Assembly: GCA_963702685.1 (NCBI GenBank) | Contig: CAVPDQ010000006.1 | Span: forward strand, 531,161-595,160 | Direction: 5' to 3' | DNA: 64,000 bases | Origin: AP-15 sp963702685 | GTDB taxonomy: Bacteria > Pseudomonadota > Alphaproteobacteria > ATCC43930 > CGMCC-115725 | Part shown: piece after piece, positions 24,997 through 34,308 of the stretch | Position numbering within the stretch: position 1 is the first letter of the stretch | Layout of the letters: each line of letters begins with the position of its first letter | The notes under the pieces: model-generated | What the model was told of the DNA's origin: nothing | Database searches by the model: none | Seen by the model: only the letters and a program-made list of their open reading frames with translations | Translations under genes and position numbers: made by a program

Positions 24997-27184
24997 TCAC
25001 CCCTCCAAAAATGAGCAGAAGGATCGGCTTTGAGCTGCGCCGATGCCGCCTCGCTCGCCGACGGCGGGCCAAGCGGTGCCGGGGTTGCCGGGGCTGCCGC
25101 GGCCAATGACCTTGGTGCCGTTCATCTCCCAGATCTCGACCGCACCATTGCTGTTCTGGAGCAGGATGTCGGAATAGCCGTCGCCGTTGAAATCGCCGCT
25201 GCCGATTACGTGCCAGGTCATCCCCGGATTGCCGACGGTGCCGCCGCCGACATGCTTGGTGCCGTTCATCTCCCAAATCTCGACTGCGCCGTTCTTGTTC
25301 TGCCACAAAATGTCGGCGTCGCCGTCTCGGTTGAAATCGCCGGTCCCGATGGCGCGCCAGCCGGAGCCCGGGCTGCCGACAACCACACTTTTGGTCACCT
25401 TGAAGCCGTTCATCAACCAGACCTCGGCCTGCCCGGTGACGGAGTTTTGCAGCAGAATGTCGGAATCGCCGTCGCCGTCGAAATCACCCGCGCCGATGAC
25501 GGACCAAGCGGGTCCGGGATTGCCGACGGTGGCCTTAGCCACAACCGTGAACCCGTCCATCTGCCAGATCGCCACCGCGCCGTTTGTGTTCTGGAGCAGA
25601 ATGTCCGAGACGCCGTCGCCGTTAAAATCACCGGTGCCGATCGCATGCCAGGTTCGACCCGGATTACCGACCACTGCCTCGGCCGCCGCCTTGGTCTGAT
25701 TGATCTGCCAGATCTCAAGGCGCCCGTCGAGGTTCTGAAATAGGATATCGGCATAGGGGCTTCCGAAGAAAAAGCCCGCCCTGATCGCCCGCCAGGCCGC
25801 CTCCGGATTGCCGAGGCTACCATTCGCGACGGCCTTGGTGTCGTTCATCTCCCAAATGTCAACGGCACCATTTGTGTTCTGAAACAGGATGTCGGATTTA
25901 CGGTCCGCGTTGAAATCAGCGCTCTGCGGGTTCCCGCTCAACGGCATCCCCGCGCCACTCAGGCCAAACCCCGTCCCGCAGCCCAAACCTCCGCAGCCCG
26001 TAGTCGAGCTTCCGCCCCCGCTAGCAGTTCCGTAAAGGTGGCCAGCAGCGTCGAAGATCAGGCCATCCGGGAGTAAACCGTCATTGCCGTCCTTGAAGGG
26101 ATGGAGCGTGCTTACGGTCCAACGGCTGCCTATGGCCGGTGGCGTGAGCTTGAATACCACGCCGCAGCCGCCCGAGATCGAGCAATTGCCGCCGTTACTG
26201 GCCGTGCCGTAGAGCTCACCCGTTGCGTCAAGGATCACGCCGCTGTCCGGAAGGGCACCGTCCTTCCCACCGCTAAAGCGGTAGAGCACTCTCTCCCTCC
26301 ACGCTCCGCCTTTTGTTGCCGACGGTATCAGTTTGAATGCTGTTCCGCACCCGGACCCTCCAGGCACGCAGGTCGGGATGCCTCCCGTGTCAGTCGTGCC
26401 GTAAAGCGCGCCGGTCGCGTCAAAGCTCACGCCGCTGCCCGGAAAGCCAGTGGGCGCCTTTGGCCATCGGCGGAGAAAGTTTGAATACCGTGCCGCATCC
26501 CCCCGGCTTGCCGCCGCAGGCGCCTGAGGCATCGCTGAACGAGGTCGTGCCGTAGAGTGTCCCGAAGTTGTCGAAAATCAAGTTACCATTCGGACCAGCG
26601 CCGTCGCCAACGCCGGCGAAAGGATATAACACCGTTTCGCTCCAATCGCCGCCCTTCGCGGCGGGCGGGGTCAGCTTGAATACCACACCGCAACCGATAG
26701 AACCCAGATTGGGACAGCCCGAATTGCCGCCCGCATTTGCAGTCCCATAGAGCGCGCCCGACGCGTCGAAAATTAAGTCTCCATGGGGAAAAGCACCGTC
26801 GCTGGCGCCTTTGAAACGATAGAGCACGGTCTCGGACCAATCACCGCCCTTCGTTGCCGGCGGGGTCACCCTGAATACGGTCCCGCAGCCGATGACTTCG
26901 CCGCCGAAGATGCAGCCAGCACCTCCGCCGTTAATCGTTGTGCCGTAGATCGCACCCGCCGCGTCGAAGATCAGCGGACCATTCGGACCGTTGCCGTCGC
27001 TGCCTTCCTGAAACTCGTAAAGCGTCTTGAATTTGGTCGCAGCGCTCGCGATGCTGCCCGCGGTAAGCAACGCGGCCAAACCGATCAACACGATCAACCT
27101 AAATTCTCTGAAGAGCAATCCCGCCCCAAGGCGCGCAGGAAACCGGTTAGTCGGGCCGAGTGTTAATGTGCTGGATCCTCCCAC
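24997..27184 (-). pseudogene. TIGR03803 / FG-GAP repeat exported protein, frameshifted
   Basis: Begins with an export signal (core LIVLIGLAALLTAGSIASA) from a probable GTG start at 27184. About five TIGR03803-type repeats follow, each with a GALYGTT-like turn and GCGVVFKLTPP, then about six FG-GAP/VCBS-like repeats of about 48 residues (DFNGDGVSDILLQNTNGAV type). The frame breaks near 26460: after PPMAKGA the next repeat resumes in another frame with roughly a dozen residues missing, consistent with a deletion inside the repeats. The C-terminus is also non-native, ending soon after the sixth FG-GAP unit at the breakpoint-like sequence near 25034-25066. If intact it would be a surface or periplasmic beta-propeller-like protein of unknown ligand. 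Confidence 0.7.
25055..25925 (-). repeat. Six ~144-bp FG-GAP/VCBS-type coding repeats
   Basis: Each unit encodes about 48 residues with the pattern GDFNGDG.SDILLQN.NGAVEIWEMNG, then a variable part ending NPG..W..IG.G. Five of the six keep the Asp/Asn-rich calcium-loop-like motif; the unit nearest 25750 has lost it (FFFGSPYADIL). Confidence 0.85.
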
Positions 27185-27276
27185 GATCGCAGCCGGCGGC
27201 GTCTGTTGCCAGAAGCGAGTTTTGCTCTTAATAGCACAAAATGACGCAGACGCGCCACAATTAGAGAGGACAGCCT

Positions 27277-27450
27277 GTGGGTCTCGCTTTGACGCTGCAA
27301 CGCATCAAAGAGGTGGTGGGGCCGGCGGGGTGGGGCGCCGATCCGAACGACGAGGAGCCGTATCTGGTCGAGGCGCGGCGGCTTTGTCGCGGGCCGACGC
27401 GGCTCGGGCTGCGCCGACGCCGCCTCACTCGCCGACGGCGCGCGGGGCGG
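27277..27450 (+). pseudogene. N-terminal fragment of an FAD-linked oxidase
   Basis: From GTG 27277 the frame encodes LQRIKEVVGPAGW, DPNDEEPYLVEARRL and RGPTRLGLR. This resembles the first ~50 residues of GlcD/D-lactate-dehydrogenase-type FAD oxidases (usual form IVGP.G...D...PYL.E.RG.YRG.). The similarity stops at about 27440, where the sequence passes into the antisense TIGR03803 fragment. The break falls in GCTGCGCCGACGCCGCCTC, a stretch nearly identical to 25034-25052 at the other end of the neighbouring repeat gene. That suggests a rearrangement through this short homology. Confidence 0.45.
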
Positions 27451-27459
27451 TCAAACAGT

Positions 27460-27905
27460 GGCTCACATTTCAAATTGCCTGCGCTACCCGTCGTGCCGTA
27501 GAGCGCGCCCGCGGGGTCGAAAGTCAGTGATGCATTGGGACCCACCCCATCGCTACCGCCGGTGAATTTATAAAGTACGCGCTCTCTCCAGGCGCCCCCC
27601 GAGGACGCCGGCGGGGTTAGCTTGAAGACCACGCCACAGCCGTAGACGCAGGCCGTGTTGCCACCGTCGCTCGTCGTGCCGTAGAGCGCCCCCATGGGAT
27701 CGAAAGTCAGCTTGCCCATCGGACCGCTGCCCTCGCTGCCGCCCGTGAAGCTGTGCAGCACGCTGTAGGTCCAGGCGGCGTCCGGGGCCGTCGGCGGCGT
27801 CAGCTTGAATACGACACCGCAGCCGAAGGAGCAGGCTGCCAAGTTGCCGCAGATGGCCGCCGTGCCATAAATCGCACCGGCACCGTCCAAAATCAGGTCA
27901 CCACT
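27460..27905 (-). pseudogene. Second TIGR03803 repeat gene fragment
   Basis: Three more repeats of the GALYGTT / YGCGVVFKLTPP type are read on the minus strand, with no signal peptide and a stop codon just upstream of the first repeat. The downstream side ends abruptly where the FAD-oxidase fragment begins. It is probably a piece of the neighbouring repeat gene or a paralogue, separated by rearrangement. Confidence 0.6.
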
Positions 27906-27946
27906 AGTCTAGCGGTACGAATTTGAAACTTGGTGCCCGCGCCCTT

Positions 27947-28080
27947 CTTCGTCATGCCCGCGAAAGCGGGACCCAGGGGCAACATACGCCTTGCCCGCGG
28001 CCCCCTGTTCATGCCAGGGGCAGGCTCTGGCTGGAACAGGGGGCAGGCTCTGGACCCCCGCTTGCGCGGGGGCGACGAAG
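27947..28080. repeat. Palindromic intergenic element
   Basis: Inverted ends CTTCGTC and GACGAAG enclose further inverted pairs (CCCGCGAAAGCGGG; CCCCCGCTTGCGCGGGGG) and two copies of GGCAGGCTCTGG. Non-coding, about 134 bp, of the same general type as other palindromes in the window. Confidence 0.65.
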
Positions 28081-28115
28081 CACAGCAATTGGGAACCCCT
28101 GTCTGGTTCGGACCC

Positions 28116-29066
28116 CTAGCTCGGGGCGCCGGCGTAGCGTTTGGGCAGCATCGCGTGGATGCCCTTGTTGCCGTCGACGAGCTGGGTGACGCGCATATCG
28201 ACCGCGAGGCTGCAAAACATATAGGCGTCTTCGGGTGCGAGGCCGAGCCGCTCGCCGACCAGGACGATCATCTGGCGCAGCGCTGTCTTGGCGGCATCGT
28301 CGAGGTCTTCGTTAAAGCCCATCGTGACGTGGTGCGAGGGGGTCTCGGCGCGCGGCAGCTCGATCTTGATGTCCTTGCGCACAATCAGGCGAAACGTGCC
28401 GGTCAGCGCGGTTTCGAGCGCCGTCACGCAAACCTCGCCATCGCCCTGCACGCCATGGCCGTCGCCGGCCGAGAACAAGGCGCCCGGCGCCCAGACCGGC
28501 AAATAGAGCGTGGTGCCGGCGACCAGCTCCTTCAAATCCATGTTGCCGCCGAACTCGCGCGGCACGATCGAGGTGACCGCACCGTAGACCGGCGGCGGCG
28601 CCACGCCCATCACGCCGAAAAACGGCGCCAATTCGATCTCCGCGCCCCACGGCACGGTCGCCATCCCGCGCTGGCGGTCGATCGCGGTGTGCCAGGTTTT
28701 GCGGATCGGGAAATCCTCGGGCAGGGTGCCTGAGAGCGGGCGGATGCGGGTGTAGCCCCAATTCTGCCGCGGATCGACCGACAGGATCTCGATTTCGAGC
28801 ACGTCGCCGGGCTCCGCCCCCTCGACCGCGATCGGCCCGGTCAGGATGTGCGCGCCGAGGCGCGGCTCGATCGCGCGGTGGATCGCCAGATGCTCGGGGA
28901 GGACCTCGAAGCGGCTGTCCTGCGGCAGGATGTCGGGGCCGCCCGAGACGCTGTCGAGTGTCACGGTGTCGCCCGAGGCGACCCGCAGCACCGGCTTCAG
29001 CGCCGCGTCGAAAAAGCCCCAATGACAGGTCTCCGGACCGGCCCGCAAGGTGTGGTGCTGCGCCAT
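28116..29066 (-). CDS. Acetamidase/formamidase family protein
   Basis: A 316-residue FmdA/AmdA-family amidohydrolase, which releases ammonia from formamide or short-chain amides. Family blocks are GPIAVEGAEPGDVLEIEI, the metal-site region EFGGNMDLKEL, and LFSAGDGHGVQGDGEVC in the middle of the protein. The ATG at 29066 has GGAG six bases upstream. It stands alone between palindromic DNA and the IS pair; no amide transporter or urea genes are adjacent, so the physiological amide is unknown. Confidence 0.9.
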   Translation of the reverse strand: MAQHHTLRAGPETCHWGFFDAALKPVLRVASGDTVTLDSVSGGPDILPQDSRFEVLPEHLAIHRAIEPRLGAHILTGPIAVEGAEPGDVLEIEILSVDPRQNWGYTRIRPLSGTLPEDFPIRKTWHTAIDRQRGMATVPWGAEIELAPFFGVMGVAPPPVYGAVTSIVPREFGGNMDLKELVAGTTLYLPVWAPGALFSAGDGHGVQGDGEVCVTALETALTGTFRLIVRKDIKIELPRAETPSHHVTMGFNEDLDDAAKTALRQMIVLVGERLGLAPEDAYMFCSLAVDMRVTQLVDGNKGIHAMLPKRYAGAPS

Positions 29067-29150
29067 CGGTGTCTCCGCAGGTTGATATTCGCGCGATGTT
29101 AACCCGATCGATCCGACGCGGCCGATGCCTTTGTCGCTGCCGAAGTGGCT

Positions 29151-29171
29151 TTAGCAGGGTGCTGAAAAACG
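29151..29171 (+). repeat. Left member of an inverted pair around the IS dimer
   Basis: TTAGCAGGGTGCTGAAAAACG matches, in inverted orientation, CTAACAGGCTACTGAAAAATG at about 32229-32249 (16 of 21 positions). The pair brackets both IS4 copies and looks like the terminal inverted repeats of another, older element. Confidence 0.5.
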
Positions 29172-29187
29172 AGAGTTAGAGCCAATA

Positions 29188-30632
29188 CTGTTCACTTAAC
29201 GATCAGAATCGCGATTGCGATGTCGATTGCGGGAAGCGGCGGGTCGGAGCGGCGGCGGAGCGGGAAGTTGCTCATCTTACGCTTGACGCCGCGCCGGTTT
29301 CGCCGGTTGCGGCTGCAGCTGACGCGTTCTTGGAGGATTTCGTCGAGAACCGCGTCATGGAAGGTCTTCCTCTTCCGAGGGGGGAATAGCGATGGCGATG
29401 GGCAGCCTGCGGCGGACCACGCGCACAGCATGCAGGAAGGAGAGTTGGTCGGGGTCCTCGTCGGCTTTCAGCGCGGCCTCGTGGATCAGGCTGCGGATGG
29501 CGAAGTGGGCCATCATGAGGCCGTAGAACTCCTGTCGCACGAGGTCCGGGGTCTTGCTGCGCAAGACGATTTTGGCGCCGCGCAGATGGGTCTTGAGCTC
29601 GTCGAGCGCTGTCTCGATTTCCCAGCGCTCGTGGTAGAGGGCGGCCAACTCCTGAGCCGGCGCTTGGTCGGGATCGAGAATGCTGGTGACCAGGCGATAG
29701 ATCGGCTCGGCGTCGGCCACGCCTTCCAGCCGGTAGTCGACCACCCGCAGGCGCACGCCGTTGATCTTGTGCCGCCAGTCCCGCTCGCTCGCATAGATGC
29801 GGCTTTCATACGAGCCGTCCGGCCATCGCCGGTCGACCGCGAGGCGCATGTTGCGCTTGATCCGCCACACCAGATCGGCGCCCGTGCCGAGCGCTTCCTG
29901 CCACAGCGCGAACCCGAAGAACTGCCGGTCGGCCAAGCACAGCATGCCCTTTTGCAGGCCGACGAGCACAGCCCTGGCGAGCGTGATCTCGCCGGTCCGG
30001 TAGCCGGCCATCCGGCTGCCGAACAAAACATGGGTGCCATTCTCGACCAGCGCCACAAAGCGGATCTGCGGGTAGGCGCTGTCGCCGCGACTGCTTCCCG
30101 GCCGCCCGAACGCAAGCTCATTGGCCTGCTCGTCGGCAACATCGAGCGTGCTGCCGTCCAGGCTGACCAGCCGCCAGCCACGGTACCAGGCCCCCTTTGT
30201 CGCCCGAACCGCGATCGGCGTCACAACCGCATCGTGCAAGTCGCTCAACGGCTTCCAGCCGAGCCGGGTGCGCGCCTGCGAAATGCCCGATTTGCCGGCA
30301 ACCTTGAGCGCTACCGACGGATCCACCAGCCACTGAATGCCTTCCAGCAGACAGCGCAGCACCTCGCGATACGAGGCCTGCATGAAGAGCGCCAGTGCGA
30401 TCACGTAGTAAACCACGACGTGCGCTGGCAGATCGCGCTGCCGCACACTTGCCTTCCCCGTTGCTGCCAGGACCGACCGCACCCGGGCCAGAGGGAAGGT
30501 CTTCGCGATCACACCAAGACTGATGTAATCCGTAATTCGCGTGCCTTCCGGAAGTGCCGCAACCGTTCGTGCCATCCACCGCTCCCCCCGCCCCCAGCGG
30601 GAGGATACCGTACTCCATACCTTAAATGAACA
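29188..30632 (-). mobile_element. IS4-family insertion sequence, copy 1 (intact)
   Basis: Bounded on the left by CTGTTCACTTAA and on the right by TTAAATGAACA, a one-mismatch inverted copy. It contains one intact transposase gene on the minus strand. The right end is fused, with no spacer, to the left end of a second copy, giving a head-to-tail dimer. No clear target-site duplication was found around the pair. Confidence 0.88.
29355..30575 (-). CDS. IS4-family transposase
   Basis: A 406-residue DDE transposase with the IS4 N-terminal domain (MARTVAALPEGTRITDYISL onward). The first catalytic Asp is in SLDGSTLDVAD, the second in LADRQFFGF, and the YREK signature is YHERWEIETALDELK (Y-2-R-3-E-6-K), which supplies the catalytic Glu. 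All catalytic residues and the full length are present, so the copy could be active. Its sequence is almost identical to that of the adjacent broken copy. Confidence 0.92.
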   Translation of the reverse strand: MARTVAALPEGTRITDYISLGVIAKTFPLARVRSVLAATGKASVRQRDLPAHVVVYYVIALALFMQASYREVLRCLLEGIQWLVDPSVALKVAGKSGISQARTRLGWKPLSDLHDAVVTPIAVRATKGAWYRGWRLVSLDGSTLDVADEQANELAFGRPGSSRGDSAYPQIRFVALVENGTHVLFGSRMAGYRTGEITLARAVLVGLQKGMLCLADRQFFGFALWQEALGTGADLVWRIKRNMRLAVDRRWPDGSYESRIYASERDWRHKINGVRLRVVDYRLEGVADAEPIYRLVTSILDPDQAPAQELAALYHERWEIETALDELKTHLRGAKIVLRSKTPDLVRQEFYGLMMAHFAIRSLIHEAALKADEDPDQLSFLHAVRVVRRRLPIAIAIPPSEEEDLP

Positions 30633-32069
30633 CTGTTCACTTAACGATCAAAATAGCGATTGCGATGTCGATTGCGGGAAGCGGCGGGTCGGAGCGGCGG
30701 CGGAGCGGGAAGTTGCTCATCTTACGCTTGACGCCGCGCCGGTTTCGCCGGTTGCGGCTGCAGCTGACGCGTTCTTGGAGGATTTCGTCGAGAACCGCGT
30801 CATGGAAGGTCTTCCTCTTCCGAGGGGGGAATAGCGATGGCGATGGGCAGCCTGCGGCGGACCACGCGCACAGCAGCAGGAAGGAGAGTTGGTCGGGGTC
30901 CTCGTCGGCTTTCAGCGCGGCCTCGTGGATCAGGCTGCGGATAGCGAAGTGGGCCATCATGAGGCCGTAGAACTCCTGTCTCACGAGGTCCGGGGTCTTG
31001 CTGCGCAAGACGATTTTGGCGCCGCGCAGATGGGTCTTGAGCTCGTCGAGCGCTGTCTCGATTTCCCAGCGCTCGTGGTAGAGGGCGGCCAACTCCTGAG
31101 CCGGCGCTTGGTCGGGATCGAGAATGCTGGTGACCAGGCGATAGATCGGCTCGGCGTCGGCCACGCCTTCCAGCCGGTAGTCGACCACCCGCAGGCGCAC
31201 GCCGTTGATCTTGTGCCGCCAGTCCCGCTCGCTCGCATAGATGCGGCTTTCATACGAGCGTCCGGCCATCGCCGGTCGACCGCGAGGCGCATGTTGCGCT
31301 TGATCCGCCACACCAGATCGGCGCCCGTGCCGAGCGCTTCCTGCCACAGCGCGAACCCGAAGAACTGCCGGTCGGCCAAGCACAGCATGCCCTTTTGCAG
31401 GCCGACGAGCACAGCCTGGCGAGCGTGATCTCGCCGGTCCGGTAGCCGGCCATCCGGCTGCCGAACAAAACATGGGTGCCATTCTCGACCAGCGCCACAA
31501 AGCGGATCGCGGGTAGGCGCTGTCGCCGCGACTGCTTCCCGGCCGCCCGAACGCGAGCTCATTGGCCTGCTCGTCGGCAACACGAGCGTGCTGCCGTCCA
31601 GGCTGACAGCCGCCAACACGGTACCAGGCCCCCTTCGTCGCCCGAACCGCGATCGGCGACACAACCGCATCGTGCAAGTCGCTCAACGGCTTCCAGCCGA
31701 GCCGGGTGCGCGCCTGCGAAATGCCCGATTGCCGGCAACCTGAGCGCTACCGACGGAAACACCAGCCACTGAATGCCTTCCAGCAGACAGCGCAGCACCT
31801 CGCGATACGAGGCCTGCATGAAGAGCGCCAGTGCGATCACGTAGTAAACCACGACGTGCGCTGGCAGATCGCGCTGCCGCACACTTGCCTTCCCCGTTGC
31901 TGCCAGGACCGACCGCACCCGGGCCAGAGGGAAGGTCTTCGCGATCACACCAAGACTGATGTAATCCGTAATTCGCGTGCCTTCCGGAAGTGCCGCAACC
32001 GTTCGTGCCATCCACCGCTCCCCCCGCCCCCAGCGGGAGGATACCGTACTCCATAACTTAAGTGAACAG
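30633..32069 (-). mobile_element. IS4-family insertion sequence, copy 2 (degenerate)
   Basis: Ends are CTGTTCACTTAA (30633-30644) and TTAAGTGAACAG (32058-32069), a perfect inverted pair. It is eight bases shorter than copy 1. It differs by a series of single-base deletions and a few substitutions, mostly between 30870 and 31770, while the outer thirds are nearly identical to copy 1. Confidence 0.87.
30796..32011 (-). pseudogene. IS4-family transposase, multiply frameshifted
   Basis: This is the same gene as the intact transposase in copy 1. It begins with the same 89 or so codons from 32011 and is then broken by single-base deletions near 31740, 31728, 31600, 31580, 31506, 31413 and 31259, with one more near 30872 that alters the C-terminus. 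Fragments of the catalytic regions remain in three frames. It cannot encode a working transposase as written. Confidence 0.88.
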
Positions 32070-32106
32070 AGAGCGGTTCCGCATCCCCCGCCTTCGCGAG
32101 GGCAGG

Positions 32107-32209
32107 CCCTTCGAGACGCGCTCCTGCGAAGCGCTCCTCAGGATGAGGTATTTTATTTCAAGCACTTGCCTCACCCTGAGGAGGCCCCAGACGGGCCGTC
32201 TCGAAGGGT
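32107..32209. repeat. Palindromic repeat, CCCTTCGAGACG type
   Basis: CCCTTCGAGACG...CTCCTCAGGATGAGG is answered by CCTCACCCTGAGGAG...CGTCTCGAAGGG on the other side of a short AT-rich centre. This palindrome design is widespread between genes in alphaproteobacteria. Non-coding. Confidence 0.75.
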
Positions 32210-32228
32210 GCCGATACAGAAAAGCCGC

Positions 32229-32249
32229 ATTTTTCAGTAGCCTGTTAGA
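32229..32249 (-). repeat. Right member of the inverted pair around the IS dimer
   Basis: Inverted partner of 29151-29171. It ends only a few bases before the stop codon of the lipoprotein gene. Confidence 0.5.
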
Positions 32250-32586
32250 GATCGGTTTCGGCGTTCTGGCCGGGAAACAGGGTGGCCTTGCTCCAGTCCG
32301 ACCAGTTGCCGGGCGACGGGCTGTTCGGGTTCGCGTCGTGCCGCCAGCAGATGATCTCGGCGTTGGGGGCCACGATCTGGCGGTTATGCCCCTTGGTCAT
32401 CGTAAATTCCTTGGTCGTGACATAGCCGTGCTCGCGGCTGCTGCAATCGGGATTGGTCGTGATCACGGCCTGGACGTTGATCCGGTCCCAAGAGGGATCG
32501 TTCAGCACCAGGGTGGCCGAATGGCTCGACCCCGACGAGCAGGCGCCCAGCACGAGCGCCGCCGCAAGCCATGCCGGATACCGCAT
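32245..32586 (-). CDS. Small lipoprotein of unknown function
   Basis: A 113-residue protein starting at ATG 32586 behind GGAGAAGG. A lipoprotein signal peptide, MRYPAWLAAALVLGAC, has a lipobox at LGAC, so Cys16 would be lipidated and the mature protein anchored in the envelope. The mature part has two further cysteines (DCSSREHGY and IICWRHD), which could form a disulfide. No family was recognised. Confidence 0.75.
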   Translation of the reverse strand: MRYPAWLAAALVLGACSSGSSHSATLVLNDPSWDRINVQAVITTNPDCSSREHGYVTTKEFTMTKGHNRQIVAPNAEIICWRHDANPNSPSPGNWSDWSKATLFPGQNAETDL

Positions 32587-32660
32587 CGCCTTCTCCTGCC
32601 TCTCGAACAGAGGTCAGATTCCGCGCGCTGGCGCCGCCGTGCAAGCGGAATTGCGATTCC

Positions 32661-32756
32661 CTTCGGGTCGGTGCCGGTCGGGTCGGTGTCGGTCGGTCGG
32701 GTCGGTGCCGGCCGGTCGGGTCGGTGTCGGCCGGTCGGGTCGGTGCCGGCCGGGGA
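32661..32756. repeat. GGTCGGTG-type short tandem repeats
   Basis: About five copies of an 18-20-base unit resembling GGTCGGTGCCGGCCGGTCG lie between the divergent lipoprotein and metallophosphoesterase genes, alternating GTGCCGG and GTGTCGG variants. The array occupies most of the upstream region of the metallophosphoesterase gene. Copy number is likely to vary. Confidence 0.85.
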
Positions 32757-32818
32757 ATAAACCGCCGGCGGATGCGGTCTGGATCGGCGCGAACCACCAC
32801 GCCATCGAGGAGAGAGCA

Positions 32819-33793
32819 ATGGCCGATCGCAACGATACAAAGCTGGGGCGCGCTGCGGGCATCAACCGCCGCGGCCTCTTGAAGTGCATGAGCTGGGGCG
32901 GCACCGGGGTCGTCTGGGGCTTGAGCGGCGGGGTGCCGCGCACGCTCGGTCTCCTCGGCTCGGCCGCCGCGGCCGAGGCGCCGCAAAAGGGCCTCCTCTT
33001 TGTCCAGATCAGCGACAGCCATATCGGGTTTCACCTGCCGCCCAACCCCGACCCGGCCGCCACCCTCGGCGAGGCGGTCGCCAAGATCAAGGCGATGCCG
33101 GTCCAGCCCGCCTTTCTGGTGCACACCGGCGATATCAGCCATCTCTCGAAGGACGCGCAGTGGGACACCGCCGACCAGGTGATCAAGGCTGCGGGCAAGG
33201 ATGTCTTTCACATCCCGGGCGAGCACGACGTCGCCGACGCCGACAACGGCAAGGCCTATCTCGCGCGCTACGGCAAAAATACGCAAGGCAAGGGCTGGTA
33301 CAGCTTCGATGCGGCGGGCGTGCATTTCATCGCACTGATCAACGTCTTCAATTTCCAGCCGGGGTTCAAATCTGCCGGGCTCGCTGTCCTCGGCGACGAC
33401 CAGCTCGAATGGCTCGAAAAGGACGTCGCCGGCCGCTCGGCGAGCACGCCGATCGTCGTTCTGGCGCACCTGCCGCTATGGACGATCTACGAGCAATGGG
33501 GCTGGGGCACGGCCGATGCCGGCAGGGCGCTCGGCTATTTGAAGCGTTTCGGCTCGGTGACCGTGCTGAACGGCCACATCCACCAGATCATCCAAAAGGT
33601 CGAAGGCAACCTCACCTTTCACACCGCCGCCTCGACCGCGTTTCCACAGCCCGCACCGGGCACCGCCCCCGCCCCCGGCCCGATGAAGCAAGTGCCGGCC
33701 GGCGAGCTGCGCAAATATCTCGGGGTCAGGACCGTCGATTATGTGCGCCGCACGGGCGCCCCGGCGCTGACCGACAGCCCGCTCGCCGCGTAG
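32819..33793 (+). CDS. Tat-exported metallophosphoesterase
   Basis: A 324-residue calcineurin-like phosphoesterase. The N-terminus has a twin-arginine signal (NRRGLLK, then a weakly hydrophobic stretch ending near AAAAEA), so export folded to the periplasm is likely. Metal-site motifs are in order: ISDSHIG, HTGDISH, GEHDV (in place of GNHD), LAHLPLW and NGHIHQ. GAGGAGA precedes ATG 32819. A cupredoxin gene follows after about 140 bp on the same strand; such pairs recur in alphaproteobacteria, although the shared role is unclear. Substrate unknown. Confidence 0.88.
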   Translation: MADRNDTKLGRAAGINRRGLLKCMSWGGTGVVWGLSGGVPRTLGLLGSAAAAEAPQKGLLFVQISDSHIGFHLPPNPDPAATLGEAVAKIKAMPVQPAFLVHTGDISHLSKDAQWDTADQVIKAAGKDVFHIPGEHDVADADNGKAYLARYGKNTQGKGWYSFDAAGVHFIALINVFNFQPGFKSAGLAVLGDDQLEWLEKDVAGRSASTPIVVLAHLPLWTIYEQWGWGTADAGRALGYLKRFGSVTVLNGHIHQIIQKVEGNLTFHTAASTAFPQPAPGTAPAPGPMKQVPAGELRKYLGVRTVDYVRRTGAPALTDSPLAA

Positions 33794-33830
33794 GCGCGAA
33801 GGCTCCCGCAACCGCGCAACCCCGCGCCAT

Positions 33831-33902
33831 GCCCGGACTTGATCCGGGCATCCCCGAAACCACCGCGGCGCCAAGACGTGAATGGCCGGATCAAGTCCGG
33901 CC
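33831..33902. repeat. Pair of REP-like palindromes
   Basis: GCCCGGACTTGATCCGGGC (33831-33849) and GGCCGGATCAAGTCCGGCC (33883-33902) are two near-perfect palindromes, about 33 bp apart. They form the densest copy of the dispersed repeat family here. Confidence 0.85.
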
Positions 33903-33935
33903 ATGACGGGAAACTGCGTCGCAAAAGGATTCACA

Positions 33936-34289
33936 ATGTCGAAGACCCTCTTGTTTTCAATATTGCTCGCAACAGCGCCGTCATTCGCTTTCGCCGGCGC
34001 GGCGGTCCAGCAAACCACGGCGAGCCCGGCCGCGGTCGAGATCAAGAACATGCATTTTGTGCCCAATACGCTGACGGTCGCCGCCGGCACCACGGTCACC
34101 TGGGAAAACGGCGACAGCAACCCGCACACCGTCACCGACAAGGGCCGCGTCTTCCGCTCGGCCGGGCTCGATACCGGCGATACCTTTTCCTACACCTTCG
34201 CGAGCCCCGGCGAGTTCACCTATTTCTGCACGATCCATCCGATGATGATCGGCAGGATCGTCGTGACGCCCGCCGGCAAGTCGTCATAG
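33936..34289 (+). CDS. Cupredoxin (plastocyanin/amicyanin-like)
   Basis: A 117-residue blue-copper-type protein with a Sec signal peptide (MSKTLLFSILLATAPSFAFA). The copper ligands are visible: His in SNPHTV, Cys and His in YFCTIHP, and Met in MMIG. The ATG at 33936 follows AAAAGG. It is a periplasmic electron carrier or copper-binding protein by family. It lies just after the metallophosphoesterase gene and the REP pair and may share its transcript. Confidence 0.9.
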   Translation: MSKTLLFSILLATAPSFAFAGAAVQQTTASPAAVEIKNMHFVPNTLTVAAGTTVTWENGDSNPHTVTDKGRVFRSAGLDTGDTFSYTFASPGEFTYFCTIHPMMIGRIVVTPAGKSS

Positions 34290-34308
34290 CCGGGATTGGC
34301 GGCGAGCC

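Noticed and set aside
29220..30629. Plus-strand long frame across the IS element
   Set aside because: Antisense of the intact transposase, whose DDE and YREK residues are all on the minus strand.
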